Positions 17,768 through 26,985 of a stretch of DNA of 64,000 nucleotides are shown here, piece after piece (within the stretch, counting starts at the first letter, position 1; the number at the start of each line of letters is the position of its first letter). Source of the stretch: Deltaproteobacteria bacterium (GTDB lineage Bacteria; Myxococcota_A; UBA9160; UBA4427); NCBI GenBank assembly GCA_029261835.1, contig JAJDAO010000003.1:248001-312000 (forward strand), in the 5' to 3' direction. The notes under the pieces are model-generated. The model was not told where the DNA came from. It searched no databases and saw nothing but the letters and a program-made list of their open reading frames with translations. The position numbers were made by a program, and so were the translations under genes.

Positions 17768-19195
17768 ATGGGCGCGCTCGAATCATTCCGCATAGGTGTA
17801 ATCGGCGACTTCTCCGGAGCCGATTCTCGGAATGAGCGATCCGATACGGCTCCCCTGCGAGATATCGATCTGGACAGCTTCGAGCGCGTGCTGGCCGCGA
17901 TCGGGCCGGAGATTCATCCGGCGTTGGCCTTCTGCGCCGATCTGCACTTCACGAACTGGCGGGATTTCCACCCTGATGGCCTGGCCGAGCGGGTGCCCGG
18001 CCTGCGTGCGCTGCTCGAGGCTAGAGGTGCGGTCGACGACCCGGCCGGAATGCGGCGCTATCTGGCCGAGGCCGATACCGACGTGGCCGTGTTGTCTTCA
18101 CCACATCCCAGACCAGCGACGGAGCCAGAACCGGCCGGCGTGGTCGAGCATGAGTCGGCGGATGTGGCCGGCGACGAGCTCTTGGAAGCCATGCTCGGAG
18201 CGACGGGCGCGCGCGGGCAGGAGCCGTCTGCGGCGCGATCCGAGGCGGGTGCGGCGAGCGCTGTGGACCAGATCATCGGCGAGATCGTCGCCCAGTCGAG
18301 CGATGCGACAGATTACGCGCAGCGTGATCGCTGGCGCGATGCGATCGATGGCGAGCTCTCGAAGCGCGTCAGGGCGATTCTCTGGCAGGACGATTTTCGC
18401 CGGTTGGAGGCGGCGTGGCACTCTCTGCGCGATCTGGTCCGCAGCTCGGCGACAGCCGAGCTGCGGATCTCGCTTGCGGACTTTGGCCAAGGCGCGCTTC
18501 ACGCCGAGGTCACGTGTGGTACGAAGCTCGAGGATTCGACTCTCTTTCGATTGCTGCTCGAGAACGAGCAGCATCTCCCTGGCGAGCCTGCACTCGACCT
18601 GCTGGTGAGCGATTACTGCTTCGATGCAAGTGAGCAGAGCCAGCGGGTGCTCGGCTACCTGGCCCGGCTGGCCGAACGCGTCGGGCTCCCGATTCTCATG
18701 GGGGCTCGTGGCAGCGCGACCTCGATCCAGCATGCCTCCGAGCAGGAGCTCGCCGGGTGGAATGAGCTCCAGCAGCGGCCCGGCGCACGCTGGCTCGGCC
18801 TGTGTGCGCCGCGTCTGCTGCTGCGTCAGCCCTACGGCGAGGAGATCGCGCCCGTCGAGTGCTTTGCGTTCGAGGAGCGGGCGAGTGCCGATCGGCCGAA
18901 CGATTATCTCTGGGGTGGTGCCGCCTTCGGACTCGCGCGCGCGGTGGCGAGAACGATCGAGCGGCGGGGTGACTTGGCGGCGCTCGAGGCCTTCCTGGAG
19001 CTCGAGGACCTCCCGCTTCATGTGGACAGGCAGGGCGGCGAGCCGCGCGCACAGGGGCCGGTCGAGGAGGTGCTGACCGAAGCCAGACTCGAGGCCTGGT
19101 CGTTGATGGGGCTGATTCCGGTCGTCGGCATTCGGGGCAGCGACAGAGCACGGATTCTCGCTTTGCGATCGCTGGCTGGCAGCCGCCTCTTCTGA
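17768..19195 (+). CDS. TssB-TssC fusion-like T6SS sheath-domain protein
   Basis: A 475-residue protein whose first about 110 residues resemble TssB ('FRIGVIGDFSGADSRNERSD', 'LRDIDLDSFERVLAAIGPEI', 'FHPDGLAERVPGLRALLEAR'). After a variable Ala/Glu/Pro linker (about 115-165), residues about 170-475 resemble TssC ('LWQDDFRRLEAAWHSLRDLV', 'NDYLWGGAAFGLARAVARTI'). The canonical tssB and tssC are separate and intact nearby, so this is a third sheath-type protein. The TssC-like part lacks the 'YGGDPYGALVGDFEF' signature and is shorter. Possible roles: sheath cap or terminator, baseplate adaptor, or accessory sheath component; none is established here. It is transcribed divergently from tssA. Confidence 0.82.
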   Translation: MGALESFRIGVIGDFSGADSRNERSDTAPLRDIDLDSFERVLAAIGPEIHPALAFCADLHFTNWRDFHPDGLAERVPGLRALLEARGAVDDPAGMRRYLAEADTDVAVLSSPHPRPATEPEPAGVVEHESADVAGDELLEAMLGATGARGQEPSAARSEAGAASAVDQIIGEIVAQSSDATDYAQRDRWRDAIDGELSKRVRAILWQDDFRRLEAAWHSLRDLVRSSATAELRISLADFGQGALHAEVTCGTKLEDSTLFRLLLENEQHLPGEPALDLLVSDYCFDASEQSQRVLGYLARLAERVGLPILMGARGSATSIQHASEQELAGWNELQQRPGARWLGLCAPRLLLRQPYGEEIAPVECFAFEERASADRPNDYLWGGAAFGLARAVARTIERRGDLAALEAFLELEDLPLHVDRQGGEPRAQGPVEEVLTEARLEAWSLMGLIPVVGIRGSDRARILALRSLAGSRLF

Positions 19196-19334
19196 TTGCA
19201 CTCTGTCTCGGGCGCCCGAAGTCTTCGGCTCCCGCGTGCTGCTCGGATCGATGCGCCGGTGGGCATGCGACGCACGTCGCGCTCGAGCGGCAGAGCGTAC
19301 GGGCAACCTGCCGCGAACACCCTACGCTCCGCTC

Positions 19335-20099
19335 ATGGACGAGGGCTCCGGAGCCGAGCGCGTGCTGGTGCGCTTCAGGCTGAAGCTCGGCGAGCAGCGA
19401 TTTGACGCCGAGGCGCGTGTTCCGACCGGGCCGATCCGCGTCGCCGACCTCCTGCCCCTGCTGCAGCCATTGAGCAGCGCCATCGTCGACGCCGCATTGC
19501 CGCCGGTCGAGGAGGGCGGGCGCGCGATTTCCTGCCGCGCCGGCTGTGGCGCCTGCTGTCGGCAACCGGTACCGATCGCCGGGAGTGAGGCCGTCATGTT
19601 GCTCGAGTTGATCGCCGGGTTGCCCGAGCAAAGGCGACGCGAGATCGAGGCGCGCTTCGACGCCGCTCTGGAGCGACTCGAACGACACTCGCTGCTCGAG
19701 CGCCTGCGGGCGCTCTCGCAGCTCGAGGAGGCGGAGCAGAGACAGCGCCTGGCCCAGGAGTACTTCCGACTCGGGATAGCCTGTCCCTTCCTCGAGCACG
19801 AGTCGTGCAGCATCCACGAGCGGCGCCCACTGGCCTGTCGGGAGTATCTGGTAACCTCCGCAGCTTCGTGCTGTGCGGATCCGACGCCAGATCGAATCGA
19901 CATGGTGCCCATGCCCGTGAGACCTTCTATCACGTTGTTTCGTTTCGACGGGGGGCGCGTGGCGGGGCCTGCCCGCTCACTCGCTCTGGTGCTGGCTCGG
20001 GAATGGTGCGCAGCGCATCCCGCCGTCGGCGAAGAGCGGTTTCCGGGGCCACAGCTGTTCGAGAGCTTCGTACGCGGACTCTCAGGAGTGTCAACTTGA
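19335..20099 (+). CDS. YkgJ-type cysteine-cluster protein (putative metal-binding)
   Basis: A 254-residue protein with the CxxCxxCC-type cluster 'CRAGCGACCRQPVPI' (about residues 70-85) and a second cysteine group 'CPFLEHESCSIHERRPLACR', followed by 'SCC'. This is the pattern of the UPF0153/YkgJ family, thought to bind Zn or an Fe-S cluster. The middle is a charged helical segment. The ATG at 19335 is chosen because the frame upstream (to 19236) has no conserved sequence. The stop overlaps the TTG start of the next gene by 4 nt, suggesting coupled translation. Confidence 0.82.
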   Translation: MDEGSGAERVLVRFRLKLGEQRFDAEARVPTGPIRVADLLPLLQPLSSAIVDAALPPVEEGGRAISCRAGCGACCRQPVPIAGSEAVMLLELIAGLPEQRRREIEARFDAALERLERHSLLERLRALSQLEEAEQRQRLAQEYFRLGIACPFLEHESCSIHERRPLACREYLVTSAASCCADPTPDRIDMVPMPVRPSITLFRFDGGRVAGPARSLALVLAREWCAAHPAVGEERFPGPQLFESFVRGLSGVST

Positions 20100-21013
20100 G
20101 AAAGGCGAATCTCTTGTGTGTATGCCTGGGCGGATTGCTGCTGGCGCTGTCGCCGACGGGAGCCGTGGCCTCGGAAAAGTCCGGCGCGGTCGGTCATCCA
20201 CTCGACGATGGGCTCGATCGCGGACAACGCGAGGCGCTGGAGCGCATTGCCCTGCAGCCCCTGGCGCTGCATCCCGCGATCGTCGAGGTGGCGAGCCACG
20301 AGATCCTGCTGCTGCGGATCCCGACCCTATGGTCCGACTTCGAACTCGCCGTCGAGCCGCTGATCCACCACTACGACATCGACGAGCGCTCCACACTTCA
20401 GATCCTGCTGCGTCACCCGGGGCTGGTCGAGGCGATCGTGGCCGGCGGACCCGCGGGCGAGCCCGAGCTGAGACGGCGGGTCGCGGGCTACCCCCCGGCG
20501 ATTCGCGAGCGGGCCGTCATCGCGGGGCGCGAACACTACGGTCTGCTGCGCGGTTTGAGTGAGCACACGGCGGCGGCAGGGCGTGCCTTCGAGCAGGTGA
20601 TCGCCGGCAGCCCACCGGAGACGCAACGGGCCTTTCGAGAGGTGATCGCACGCCCGGAACTCGTCAGCCTACTGATTGAAGAATTCGATGCCGCGCAGCA
20701 GCTGGCCGGTGCCGCCCGCGTCGATCGGCCCGGCACCGTGGCGCGGCTCGGCAGCCTGCAGCGCGATCTGCAGCGCCAGCAGCGTCAGGCGGCAGAGCGT
20801 CGTCAGGCGGCCGAGGCGGCCGAGCAGCGCGAGCAGCAGGCGCGCGAGCAGCGCGCGCGCGCGCACCGCGAGCGCCACCGCGCGCACGATCGTTTCGATC
20901 CCGATTGGGGCGGTGCTTGTTGGTACGGAGCCCCGTCCATCGACTCCGATCGGCGGCTCAGTCGTCGCCACTGCTGGTATCCCTGGCATCGCTACGGCCG
21001 TCGCTGGTGGTAG
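20096..21013 (+). CDS. Exported protein of unknown function, Arg/Gln-rich tail
   Basis: The TTG at 20096 is taken as start: it overlaps the upstream TGA (TTGA), has AGGAG upstream, and opens a clear signal peptide ('[20 protein letters not shown]', cleavage likely after AVA). The mature protein is helical to about residue 220 ('[20 protein letters not shown]'), then a highly charged Arg/Gln/Ala coiled coil (about 225-275), then a Trp/Tyr/Arg-rich end with two cysteines. The coding DNA contains a (GC)7 run. I recognise no family. Codon use and GC match the neighbours. Confidence 0.7.
   Translation: MRKANLLCVCLGGLLLALSPTGAVASEKSGAVGHPLDDGLDRGQREALERIALQPLALHPAIVEVASHEILLLRIPTLWSDFELAVEPLIHHYDIDERSTLQILLRHPGLVEAIVAGGPAGEPELRRRVAGYPPAIRERAVIAGREHYGLLRGLSEHTAAAGRAFEQVIAGSPPETQRAFREVIARPELVSLLIEEFDAAQQLAGAARVDRPGTVARLGSLQRDLQRQQRQAAERRQAAEAAEQREQQAREQRARAHRERHRAHDRFDPDWGGACWYGAPSIDSDRRLSRRHCWYPWHRYGRRWW
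20851..20864. repeat. (GC)7 dinucleotide tract inside a coding region
   Basis: Fourteen alternating G/C bases inside the coiled-coil part of the 20096-21013 gene. A dinucleotide gain or loss would shift the frame before the aromatic tail. Such tracts also arise simply from repeated Arg/Ala codons in GC-rich DNA. Confidence 0.55.
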
Positions 21014-21146
21014 CGGGATTGCTGGCGAGCTTCGCTGCTCTCGAGTTGGCGATACGCCACGCTCTCATGCTCGGGGCGGGCGCTACCCTGGGCGGTGGTT
21101 TTCTGTACGCTGCCCCGGTGACCGGGTCCATCAGAGGAGGCCGAGC

Positions 21147-22790
21147 GTGACGAAAGGTCGCGGTACGCTTTCGCAGCGGCCCGAGTGGCTCGCCCTTGCG
21201 CAGCACTGCGAGACGGTGAGGTCGCTTCATCTGCGGGATCTCTTCGCCGCAGATGCCGAGCGGGCGGAGCGCTTTGCGGTCGAGGCCGGCGGATTGCTGC
21301 TCGACTATTCGAAGAACCGCATTACCGACGAGACACTGCGTCTGCTGCTCGATCTCGCCCGCGCCAGCGGGCTGAAGGAACGCATCGAGGCGATGTTCGG
21401 CGGCGAGAAGATCAACGTCACCGAGGGGCGCGCCGTTCTCCACGTAGCGCTGCGTGCGCCCAGGCAGAGCCGCCTTCTGGTCGATGGCGAGAATATCATC
21501 CCGGGAGTTCATGCAGTGCTCGACCGCATGAGTGCCTTCGCCGAGCGCGTACGCGGTGGCGACTGGCGTGGGCACAGCGGGCGACCAATCCGCCACGTGG
21601 TCAACCTTGGGATCGGCGGCTCGGATCTGGGTCCGAGAATGGTCTGGGAAGCGCTGCGGCACTACGGCCAGCCGGATCTCCAGATTGCTTTCGTTTCCAA
21701 TATCGACGGCAGCGACTTCACGTCGGTGACGCGCGAACTCGATCCGGCCGAGACGCTGTTCATCGTCTGCTCCAAGACGTTCACCACCCAGGAGACGTTG
21801 GCCAACGCCCATGCCGCCCGTCGCTGGTGCTTGGACGCCACGGGTGACGAGAGTGCGATCGCCAAGCATTTCGTTGCGGTCTCGAGCAATGCCCAGGAGG
21901 TGGCGCGCTTCGGAATCGATCCGGCCAATATGTTCGGGTTTTGGGACTGGGTGGGGGGGCGTTACTCATGCACCTCCGCCGTCGGGTTGTCCGTCATGAT
22001 CGGCATAGGCCCGGAGCGCTTCCGCGAAATGCTGGCCGGCTTTCACGCCCTGGATGAGCACTTCCGTACGGCGCCCTTCGAGCGCAATCTGCCGGTGCTG
22101 CTGGCCCTGCTCGGTGTCTGGTACAACGGCTTCTTCGGCTGCGAGAGCCACTGCGTTCTTCCGTACAGCCAATCGCTGTGGCGGCTGCCCGCCTATCTGC
22201 AGCAGCTCGACATGGAGAGCAACGGCAAGGGCATCGGACTGGACGGGAATCCCGTGGCCCACCAGACTGGGCCGATCATCTGGGGCGAACCGGGTACCAA
22301 CGGGCAGCACGCCTTCTACCAGCTACTCCACCAGGGCACTCGCCTGGTCCCGTGCGACTTCATCGGATTCTCGCGTAGCAACGCCCCGCTCGGCCGACAC
22401 CATCACATGCTGATGGCGAACTGTTTCGCCCAATCGCAGGCTCTGGCCTTCGGCCGGACGCGGCGGGAGGTGGAGGAAGAAGGCGTCAGCGCCCGGCTCG
22501 TCCCCCATCGCAGCTTCGAAGGCAACCGTCCGAGCAACACGATCCTGGCCCCGCTCCTCACACCTGGCGTGCTGGGCAAGTTGATCGCGCTCTACGAGCA
22601 CAAGGTCTTCGTCCAGGGAGCAATCTGGGGCATCAACTCCTTCGACCAGTGGGGTGTGGAGCTCGGAAAGCAGCTCGCCGATCGGATCATTCCGCAGCTC
22701 GAAGCCGACGCCGAACCGGAACTCAGCCATGATGCGTCGACCAATGCCCTCATCGGACACTATAGGCGGGGACGGTCATCGCTTCGTTGA
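21147..22790 (+). CDS. pgi: Glucose-6-phosphate isomerase
   Basis: Interconverts glucose 6-phosphate and fructose 6-phosphate in the cytoplasm. The 547-residue length equals the large bacterial/eukaryotic-type Pgi. Signatures seen: '[20 protein letters not shown]', 'VSNIDGSDF', '[14 protein letters not shown]', '[12 protein letters not shown]', '[17 protein letters not shown]' and a C-terminal '[17 protein letters not shown]'. The GTG at 21147 is chosen over upstream options because GAGGAGG lies 6 nt before it and the protein then begins like the family. The catalytic Glu/His/Lys regions look intact. Confidence 0.97.
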   Translation: MTKGRGTLSQRPEWLALAQHCETVRSLHLRDLFAADAERAERFAVEAGGLLLDYSKNRITDETLRLLLDLARASGLKERIEAMFGGEKINVTEGRAVLHVALRAPRQSRLLVDGENIIPGVHAVLDRMSAFAERVRGGDWRGHSGRPIRHVVNLGIGGSDLGPRMVWEALRHYGQPDLQIAFVSNIDGSDFTSVTRELDPAETLFIVCSKTFTTQETLANAHAARRWCLDATGDESAIAKHFVAVSSNAQEVARFGIDPANMFGFWDWVGGRYSCTSAVGLSVMIGIGPERFREMLAGFHALDEHFRTAPFERNLPVLLALLGVWYNGFFGCESHCVLPYSQSLWRLPAYLQQLDMESNGKGIGLDGNPVAHQTGPIIWGEPGTNGQHAFYQLLHQGTRLVPCDFIGFSRSNAPLGRHHHMLMANCFAQSQALAFGRTRREVEEEGVSARLVPHRSFEGNRPSNTILAPLLTPGVLGKLIALYEHKVFVQGAIWGINSFDQWGVELGKQLADRIIPQLEADAEPELSHDASTNALIGHYRRGRSSLR

Positions 22791-22802
22791 GAGTGCGGTG
22801 TT

Positions 22803-22825
22803 TGCGTCGGGTAGACAGCGACGCA
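22803..22825. terminator. Stem-loop between convergent pgi and aminotransferase genes
   Basis: A 7-bp stem (TGCGTCG / CGACGCA) with a 9-nt loop in the 37-bp gap between two convergent genes. Placement suits a bidirectional terminator, but there is no U-tract on either side. Confidence 0.4.
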
Positions 22826-22827
22826 CG

Positions 22828-23619
22828 TCATTTCACGGCCTCGTTCAGCACCTCGCGCAGCCGCCGTGTCCAAGCGCCGCGCTGGCCGCTTGCCACGTTC
22901 CGTCCATTGAGCGTGACAATCGCTCGTGCGCCCCGAACCGCGTTGATCGCGATGATCTCCACGGCCGTACGCACGTGCGCTTCGTCCAGCTCGGCGGCCG
23001 AGATTTCGGGAACCCGCTCTCGGACGACCTCCAGCGCGACACCGGCCACCGCACCCAAGTCGAGGCCGGGTGTCAGCAGCTCGCCTCCAGGGGTGACGAT
23101 CAGAAGGTTGCTGCGGGCGCCTTCGACCAGCCGCCCCTCCGCATCGAATAGCAGCGTCTCATCGGTGTCTGCCCGGCGAGACAGCGCCCGCGCGTCTTCG
23201 TAGATGCTCTGATGAGCTTGCTTCGCCCCGCTGTGAGGGCCGGGTCCTGGATGGTGGAAGGGGGCGATGATGGCACGCCAGCTCGTCGGCTCCGGACCGA
23301 CCGCCCGAGGAGTGGCGACGAGCTGAAGTCGTCCCTCGACATCGCGACTGGCCTGCAGTCGGATCACGCCAGTGCCGGTCCCGAACTCTGCGCGCCCCAG
23401 CTCGGCGAAGGCGCGTAGCACCACCGCGTCGTCAGGCTCGCCGATTCCGAGCGCCCTCGCGTCACGCCGAAGGCGACGACAGTGATAGCGGGCCCACATT
23501 GCGCGGCCGTCCGTCACACGGGCGGTGGTGTAGCACCCGGGGAGTGTGAGCAACCGATCGGGGAGATCCGGGTCACCGGCCGAAACGAGTCGGCCGGTGA
23601 CCCAGTAGTTGTTCTGCAA
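22828..23619 (-). CDS. Class IV aminotransferase / aminodeoxychorismate lyase-like (PLP)
   Basis: A 263-residue fold-type IV PLP enzyme. Seen: 'LFDAEGRLVEGARSNLLIV' (conserved Glu and the SN pair that bind PLP), the likely PLP lysine in 'HSGAKQAHQSIYEDAR', and 'PGLDLGAVAGVALEVV' near the C-terminus. Size and sequence style favour 4-amino-4-deoxychorismate lyase (PabC, p-aminobenzoate for folate) over branched-chain aminotransferase, but D-amino acid transaminase is possible. The start is TTG (23619), 27 bp after the gltA stop, so it is probably co-transcribed with gltA; no metabolic link explains the pairing. Confidence 0.8.
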   Translation of the reverse strand: MQNNYWVTGRLVSAGDPDLPDRLLTLPGCYTTARVTDGRAMWARYHCRRLRRDARALGIGEPDDAVVLRAFAELGRAEFGTGTGVIRLQASRDVEGRLQLVATPRAVGPEPTSWRAIIAPFHHPGPGPHSGAKQAHQSIYEDARALSRRADTDETLLFDAEGRLVEGARSNLLIVTPGGELLTPGLDLGAVAGVALEVVRERVPEISAAELDEAHVRTAVEIIAINAVRGARAIVTLNGRNVASGQRGAWTRRLREVLNEAVK

Positions 23620-23646
23620 GACGGCCAGAGCGCCTCTCGCTGCCCG

Positions 23647-24933
23647 TCAGCGTTTGTCGATCGGGACGAACGATGTCTCCGTTGGTCCGGTGTAGACCTG
23701 GCGCGGGCGTCCGATCTTGAAGGTCGGGTCCTGGTGGAGCTCCCGCCACTGGGCGATCCAGCCCGGCAGTCTGCCAATGGCGAACAGCGCGGTGAACATG
23801 TTCGACGGCGTGCCAATGGCGTTGTAGATCACACCCGAGTAGAAGTCCACGTTGGGATAGAGCTTGCGCTCCACGAAGTACTCGTCCTTGAGCGCGATCT
23901 CCTCGAGCTCCACCGCAATCTCGAGCATCTGACTGTGAACGCCCAGCTGGTTCAGAACGTCGAAGCAGGCCTTCTTGATGATCTTCGCGCGCGGATCGAA
24001 GTTCTTGTAGACCCGATGGCCGAAGCCCATCAGCCGCGATGTGTCATCCTTGGTCTTGGCTCGTTCGACGAATTGGCGACCCGTCATCCCCTCGTCTCTG
24101 ATCTCAGCCAGCATCTCGATGACCGCCTGATTGGCGCCGCCATGCAGCGGACCCCAGAGCGCGTTGATGGCGGCCGAGACCGCACCGAAGAGGTTGACCA
24201 TCGACGAGCCGACGAGCCGCATGGTACTGGTCGAACAGTTCTGTTCGTGATCGGCGTGGAGAATGAAGAGCAGGTCCAGCGCCTTGCTTATTACGGCATC
24301 GACTTCGTACTCCTCACACGGATTGCCGAACATCATGTGCAGGAAATTGCCGACGTAGTTCAGCTCGTTCTTCGGATACATCGACGGCTGGCCGACCGAA
24401 TGTTTGTAGGCGCGGGCCGCCAGCGTTGGCAGCTTCGCGATCAGCCGGTGAATCGAGACCTCCACCTGACTCGGATCTCTCGGGTCGAGCGAATCCGGGT
24501 AGAAGGTCGCCATGGCGCCGACCGTTGCCGAGCAGGCCGCCATCGGGTGGGCGTCCTTCGGAAGCGCCGTGAAGACCTTCGTGAAGTCCACGTGCAGCAT
24601 CGTGTGCCGGCGAATGGACTCCGTGAAACCCTCGAGCTCCTCCCGCTTGGGAAGCGTCCCGTATATCAACAAATAGGCCACCTCAAGAAAGGAGGCCTTG
24701 TCCGCCAGCTGTTCGATGGGAATGCCGCGGTAGCGGAGAATTCCCTCTTCGCCGTTGATGAACGTGATCGCGCTCTCGCACGACCCCGAGTTGGCGTATC
24801 CCGGGTCGAGCGTGATGTATCCTGTCTGAGCCCGGAGCTTGCTGATGTCGATGGCGTGTTCGCCCTCGCTTCCGACGACAACGGGAAGCTCGATCGTCTT
24901 GTCTCCCAAGCGGATTTCTGCGACTTCGCCCAT
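23647..24933 (-). CDS. gltA: Citrate synthase (type II, hexameric)
   Basis: Condenses oxaloacetate and acetyl-CoA at entry to the TCA cycle. The 428-residue length and the N-terminal strand domain ('IELPVVVGSEGEHAIDISKL') mark the Gram-negative, NADH-sensitive type. Catalytic regions: 'NCSTSTMRLVGSSMVNLFGA' with upstream 'ILHADHEQ', 'PLHGGANQAVIEML', and 'MGFGHRVYKNFDPRAKIIKK'. GAAGGAG precedes the ATG. An upstream gap of about 300 bp should hold its promoter. Confidence 0.97.
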   Translation of the reverse strand: MGEVAEIRLGDKTIELPVVVGSEGEHAIDISKLRAQTGYITLDPGYANSGSCESAITFINGEEGILRYRGIPIEQLADKASFLEVAYLLIYGTLPKREELEGFTESIRRHTMLHVDFTKVFTALPKDAHPMAACSATVGAMATFYPDSLDPRDPSQVEVSIHRLIAKLPTLAARAYKHSVGQPSMYPKNELNYVGNFLHMMFGNPCEEYEVDAVISKALDLLFILHADHEQNCSTSTMRLVGSSMVNLFGAVSAAINALWGPLHGGANQAVIEMLAEIRDEGMTGRQFVERAKTKDDTSRLMGFGHRVYKNFDPRAKIIKKACFDVLNQLGVHSQMLEIAVELEEIALKDEYFVERKLYPNVDFYSGVIYNAIGTPSNMFTALFAIGRLPGWIAQWRELHQDPTFKIGRPRQVYTGPTETSFVPIDKR

Positions 24934-25238
24934 GCTGGCACTCCTTCTCTCTCATGCTTGATTTATGGATTTTGCCGCCCACCTCGCCTCTGCATCGGCA
25001 TCGAATGCAGTCGGAACGGCCAGATGGGTACCGGTGCGGGGGTGTCAGCCTGAGGGGTGCACCGGCTGAGTATTCTTTGTCCAGGGACCGAAAAACTCTA
25101 GCGAAAATCGGTCGCATTCGACAGCCCTTCGAACGCGATTCCCTTCCTGCATTCGAGGCCTTGCGATCGCAGTAGCGCAATGGTCCAGCTCCGTTTCGGA
25201 TTCCCCGCAGGTTCTTGACCACTCGCTGTCACACTGCC
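24934..25238. other. Intergenic region upstream of gltA (305 bp)
   Basis: No gene is supported here. It is the 5' region of gltA (minus strand) and follows the stop of the GT39 gene. It contains a 7-bp inverted repeat with a 21-nt loop (CCGGTGC at 25031-25037, GCACCGG at 25059-25065), and an AT-richer patch just before the gltA start (about 24951-24975). I could not pick convincing -35/-10 boxes by eye. Confidence 0.6.
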
Positions 25239-26975
25239 TCACCTTTCGTCGGAGTGAGGCGGCTTCGGCTCTGCCAGTACGATCGTGCGCCGGCCGTGCC
25301 GAGCCTGCGCCCGAATCGCCAGCGGCGTGGTGCGGCTGAGCGCGGCAAAATGTCGCGCCTTCACGATGATTGCCCGGCCACCCTCGGCGACGAATCGCTC
25401 CACCTCAGCCGGTGCTTCCAGAGCGATGGTCGGCCTGTGCGAGTAGTAAGCGATGCCGCCTGCCAGCGCCCGGTGTCGGTATACACCTATGAGATCATGT
25501 GTTTGCGTGATGTCGGCGGCCGCCTCGGCGATCGGACGTGGCGACTTCTCGGAATCAAGTGCCGGGTAGAGCAGCGTGAACGTGCACAGCTCGACGAGCA
25601 GGACGCCCGCCGCGAGGATGCACTGGCGCACACTCGCACCCGCCCCGCGCCGAATCGCCGCGACACGCAGGGCGAAGACCAGCATGACGATGCCCGCCAG
25701 CGCTAGGCCGAAGCGCGGGGGCAGCGCGAAACCCGGCGCACCGGGTAGCTCGAGTTCGGGGGAGAGGGCAAGGACGGCTCCGGCGAGACCCAGCGCGGTC
25801 AACAGCACCAGCAGGCTCCGTTCGAGCCAGCGCGCCGCAGTGCGCTGGCTCAGATAGACCGCCAAGGCGCCGCCGCAGAGCAGCGCCGTCGCCGGAAAGG
25901 CCGGCAGCAGATAGAGCCCACGCTTGCCGCTCGAGAGCGAGAAGAAGACGAACATCGTGCCGAGCCACACCAGCAGGAAGCGCCAAGCCCGCTGTTCTTC
26001 TTTGTTCTGCTGCTCCGCTGCGGGTCTCCTGAGCTGCCTGGCCGCCGTCACTGCTGCCAGTGGCCACAGGAGCGTCCATGGCAGGAAATCGATCGGGAAC
26101 TGGTAGAAGAAGTAGTAGAAGGGGCGGATGTGGGCGGTTCCGGACAGAAAACGGGCGAGCACATTGTCGAGCACCGCATCGCTGAAGAACCCGCTTGGCG
26201 CCAGCGCCACGGCCGACCCGAGCCAGAGCAAGGGCGGTCCGAGCGAGAGGCACAGACCCCAGAGAGGAAAGAGGCTCGGCAAGTCGCGAAGTCGTCTCTC
26301 CCAGGCGAGATAGATCACGATGATCAGGAATGGCAGCAGACCGACGGGGCCCTTCGTAAGCAGCGCGAGTCCCGTCGCCCCGTGAAGCAGAGCGAGCATG
26401 CGACGGCTGCGGCGAGCGTCGCTCGTGTCGCTCTGCAGCTGCCAGAAGGCGAGCAGCGCAATGAGCTCGAAGAGCGTCAGCAGCACGTCGAGCTGTGCCC
26501 GGCGTGACCAATGAGCGAAGCGGTACGTTGTGACGAGCAAGGCCGCACCCCAGAGCCCAGCGCTGCGAGTCGAGAAGAGCCGTCTCCCTAACATCAGGGT
26601 GAGCGCGACACAGCCGATGCCCGCCAGCGCCGAGGGCAGGCGGGCACTGATCTCTCCGACGCGTCCCGACGTCGTGCCGAACAGTGCCGCCAGCCAGTAG
26701 TAGAGAGGGGGCTTTTGTGTGTAAACCTCGTCGTTGAGGTGCAGCAGCACCAGACCTGCGACGCCGTGCCGAAACGATCGCATCTCTTCGGCCACTTGGG
26801 CGTAGCGGGGCTCGTCGGGTGCCCAGAGGTCGGTCGCGCCCAGCCCGCTGAGCAGCAGCAAGCCGGTCGCCGCCAGCAGGCCGAGTTGTGTGCGCAGCCC
26901 GCAGGCTCGAGAGGCGGCTCGCCGCCCCGCACACGTGTGCCTCGGGAATCGCTGGTCGCTTGCTTGGTCTCCCAA
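25239..26975 (-). CDS. GT39/ArnT-like membrane glycosyltransferase
   Basis: A polytopic inner-membrane protein of the PMT/ArnT superfamily, which transfers sugars from polyprenyl-phosphate donors. The first periplasmic loop holds the catalytic Asp-Glu motif 'GATDLWAPDEPRYAQVAEEM' and the next conserved 'YTQKPPLYYWLAALFG', with about 10-12 membrane helices after it. Substrate is unknown (lipid A, glycan or protein are all possible). An ATG at 27044 would overlap yciH by 59 bp; a TTG at 26975 with GGGG before it is preferred, but the start is uncertain. It is the last gene of a CoA-binding protein / yciH / GT39 run. Confidence 0.88.
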   Translation of the reverse strand: MGDQASDQRFPRHTCAGRRAASRACGLRTQLGLLAATGLLLLSGLGATDLWAPDEPRYAQVAEEMRSFRHGVAGLVLLHLNDEVYTQKPPLYYWLAALFGTTSGRVGEISARLPSALAGIGCVALTLMLGRRLFSTRSAGLWGAALLVTTYRFAHWSRRAQLDVLLTLFELIALLAFWQLQSDTSDARRSRRMLALLHGATGLALLTKGPVGLLPFLIIVIYLAWERRLRDLPSLFPLWGLCLSLGPPLLWLGSAVALAPSGFFSDAVLDNVLARFLSGTAHIRPFYYFFYQFPIDFLPWTLLWPLAAVTAARQLRRPAAEQQNKEEQRAWRFLLVWLGTMFVFFSLSSGKRGLYLLPAFPATALLCGGALAVYLSQRTAARWLERSLLVLLTALGLAGAVLALSPELELPGAPGFALPPRFGLALAGIVMLVFALRVAAIRRGAGASVRQCILAAGVLLVELCTFTLLYPALDSEKSPRPIAEAAADITQTHDLIGVYRHRALAGGIAYYSHRPTIALEAPAEVERFVAEGGRAIIVKARHFAALSRTTPLAIRAQARHGRRTIVLAEPKPPHSDER

Positions 26976-26985
26976 CTTCCCCCGC

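Noticed and set aside
23482..25053. 523-codon open frame on the plus strand opposite gltA and the aminotransferase
   Set aside because: It is the complement of a well-identified citrate synthase gene; no domain, no ribosome binding site, composition typical of GC-rich antisense frames.
25031..25065. Riboswitch-like structure upstream of gltA
   Set aside because: Only one 7-bp inverted repeat with a large loop; no recognised riboswitch core.
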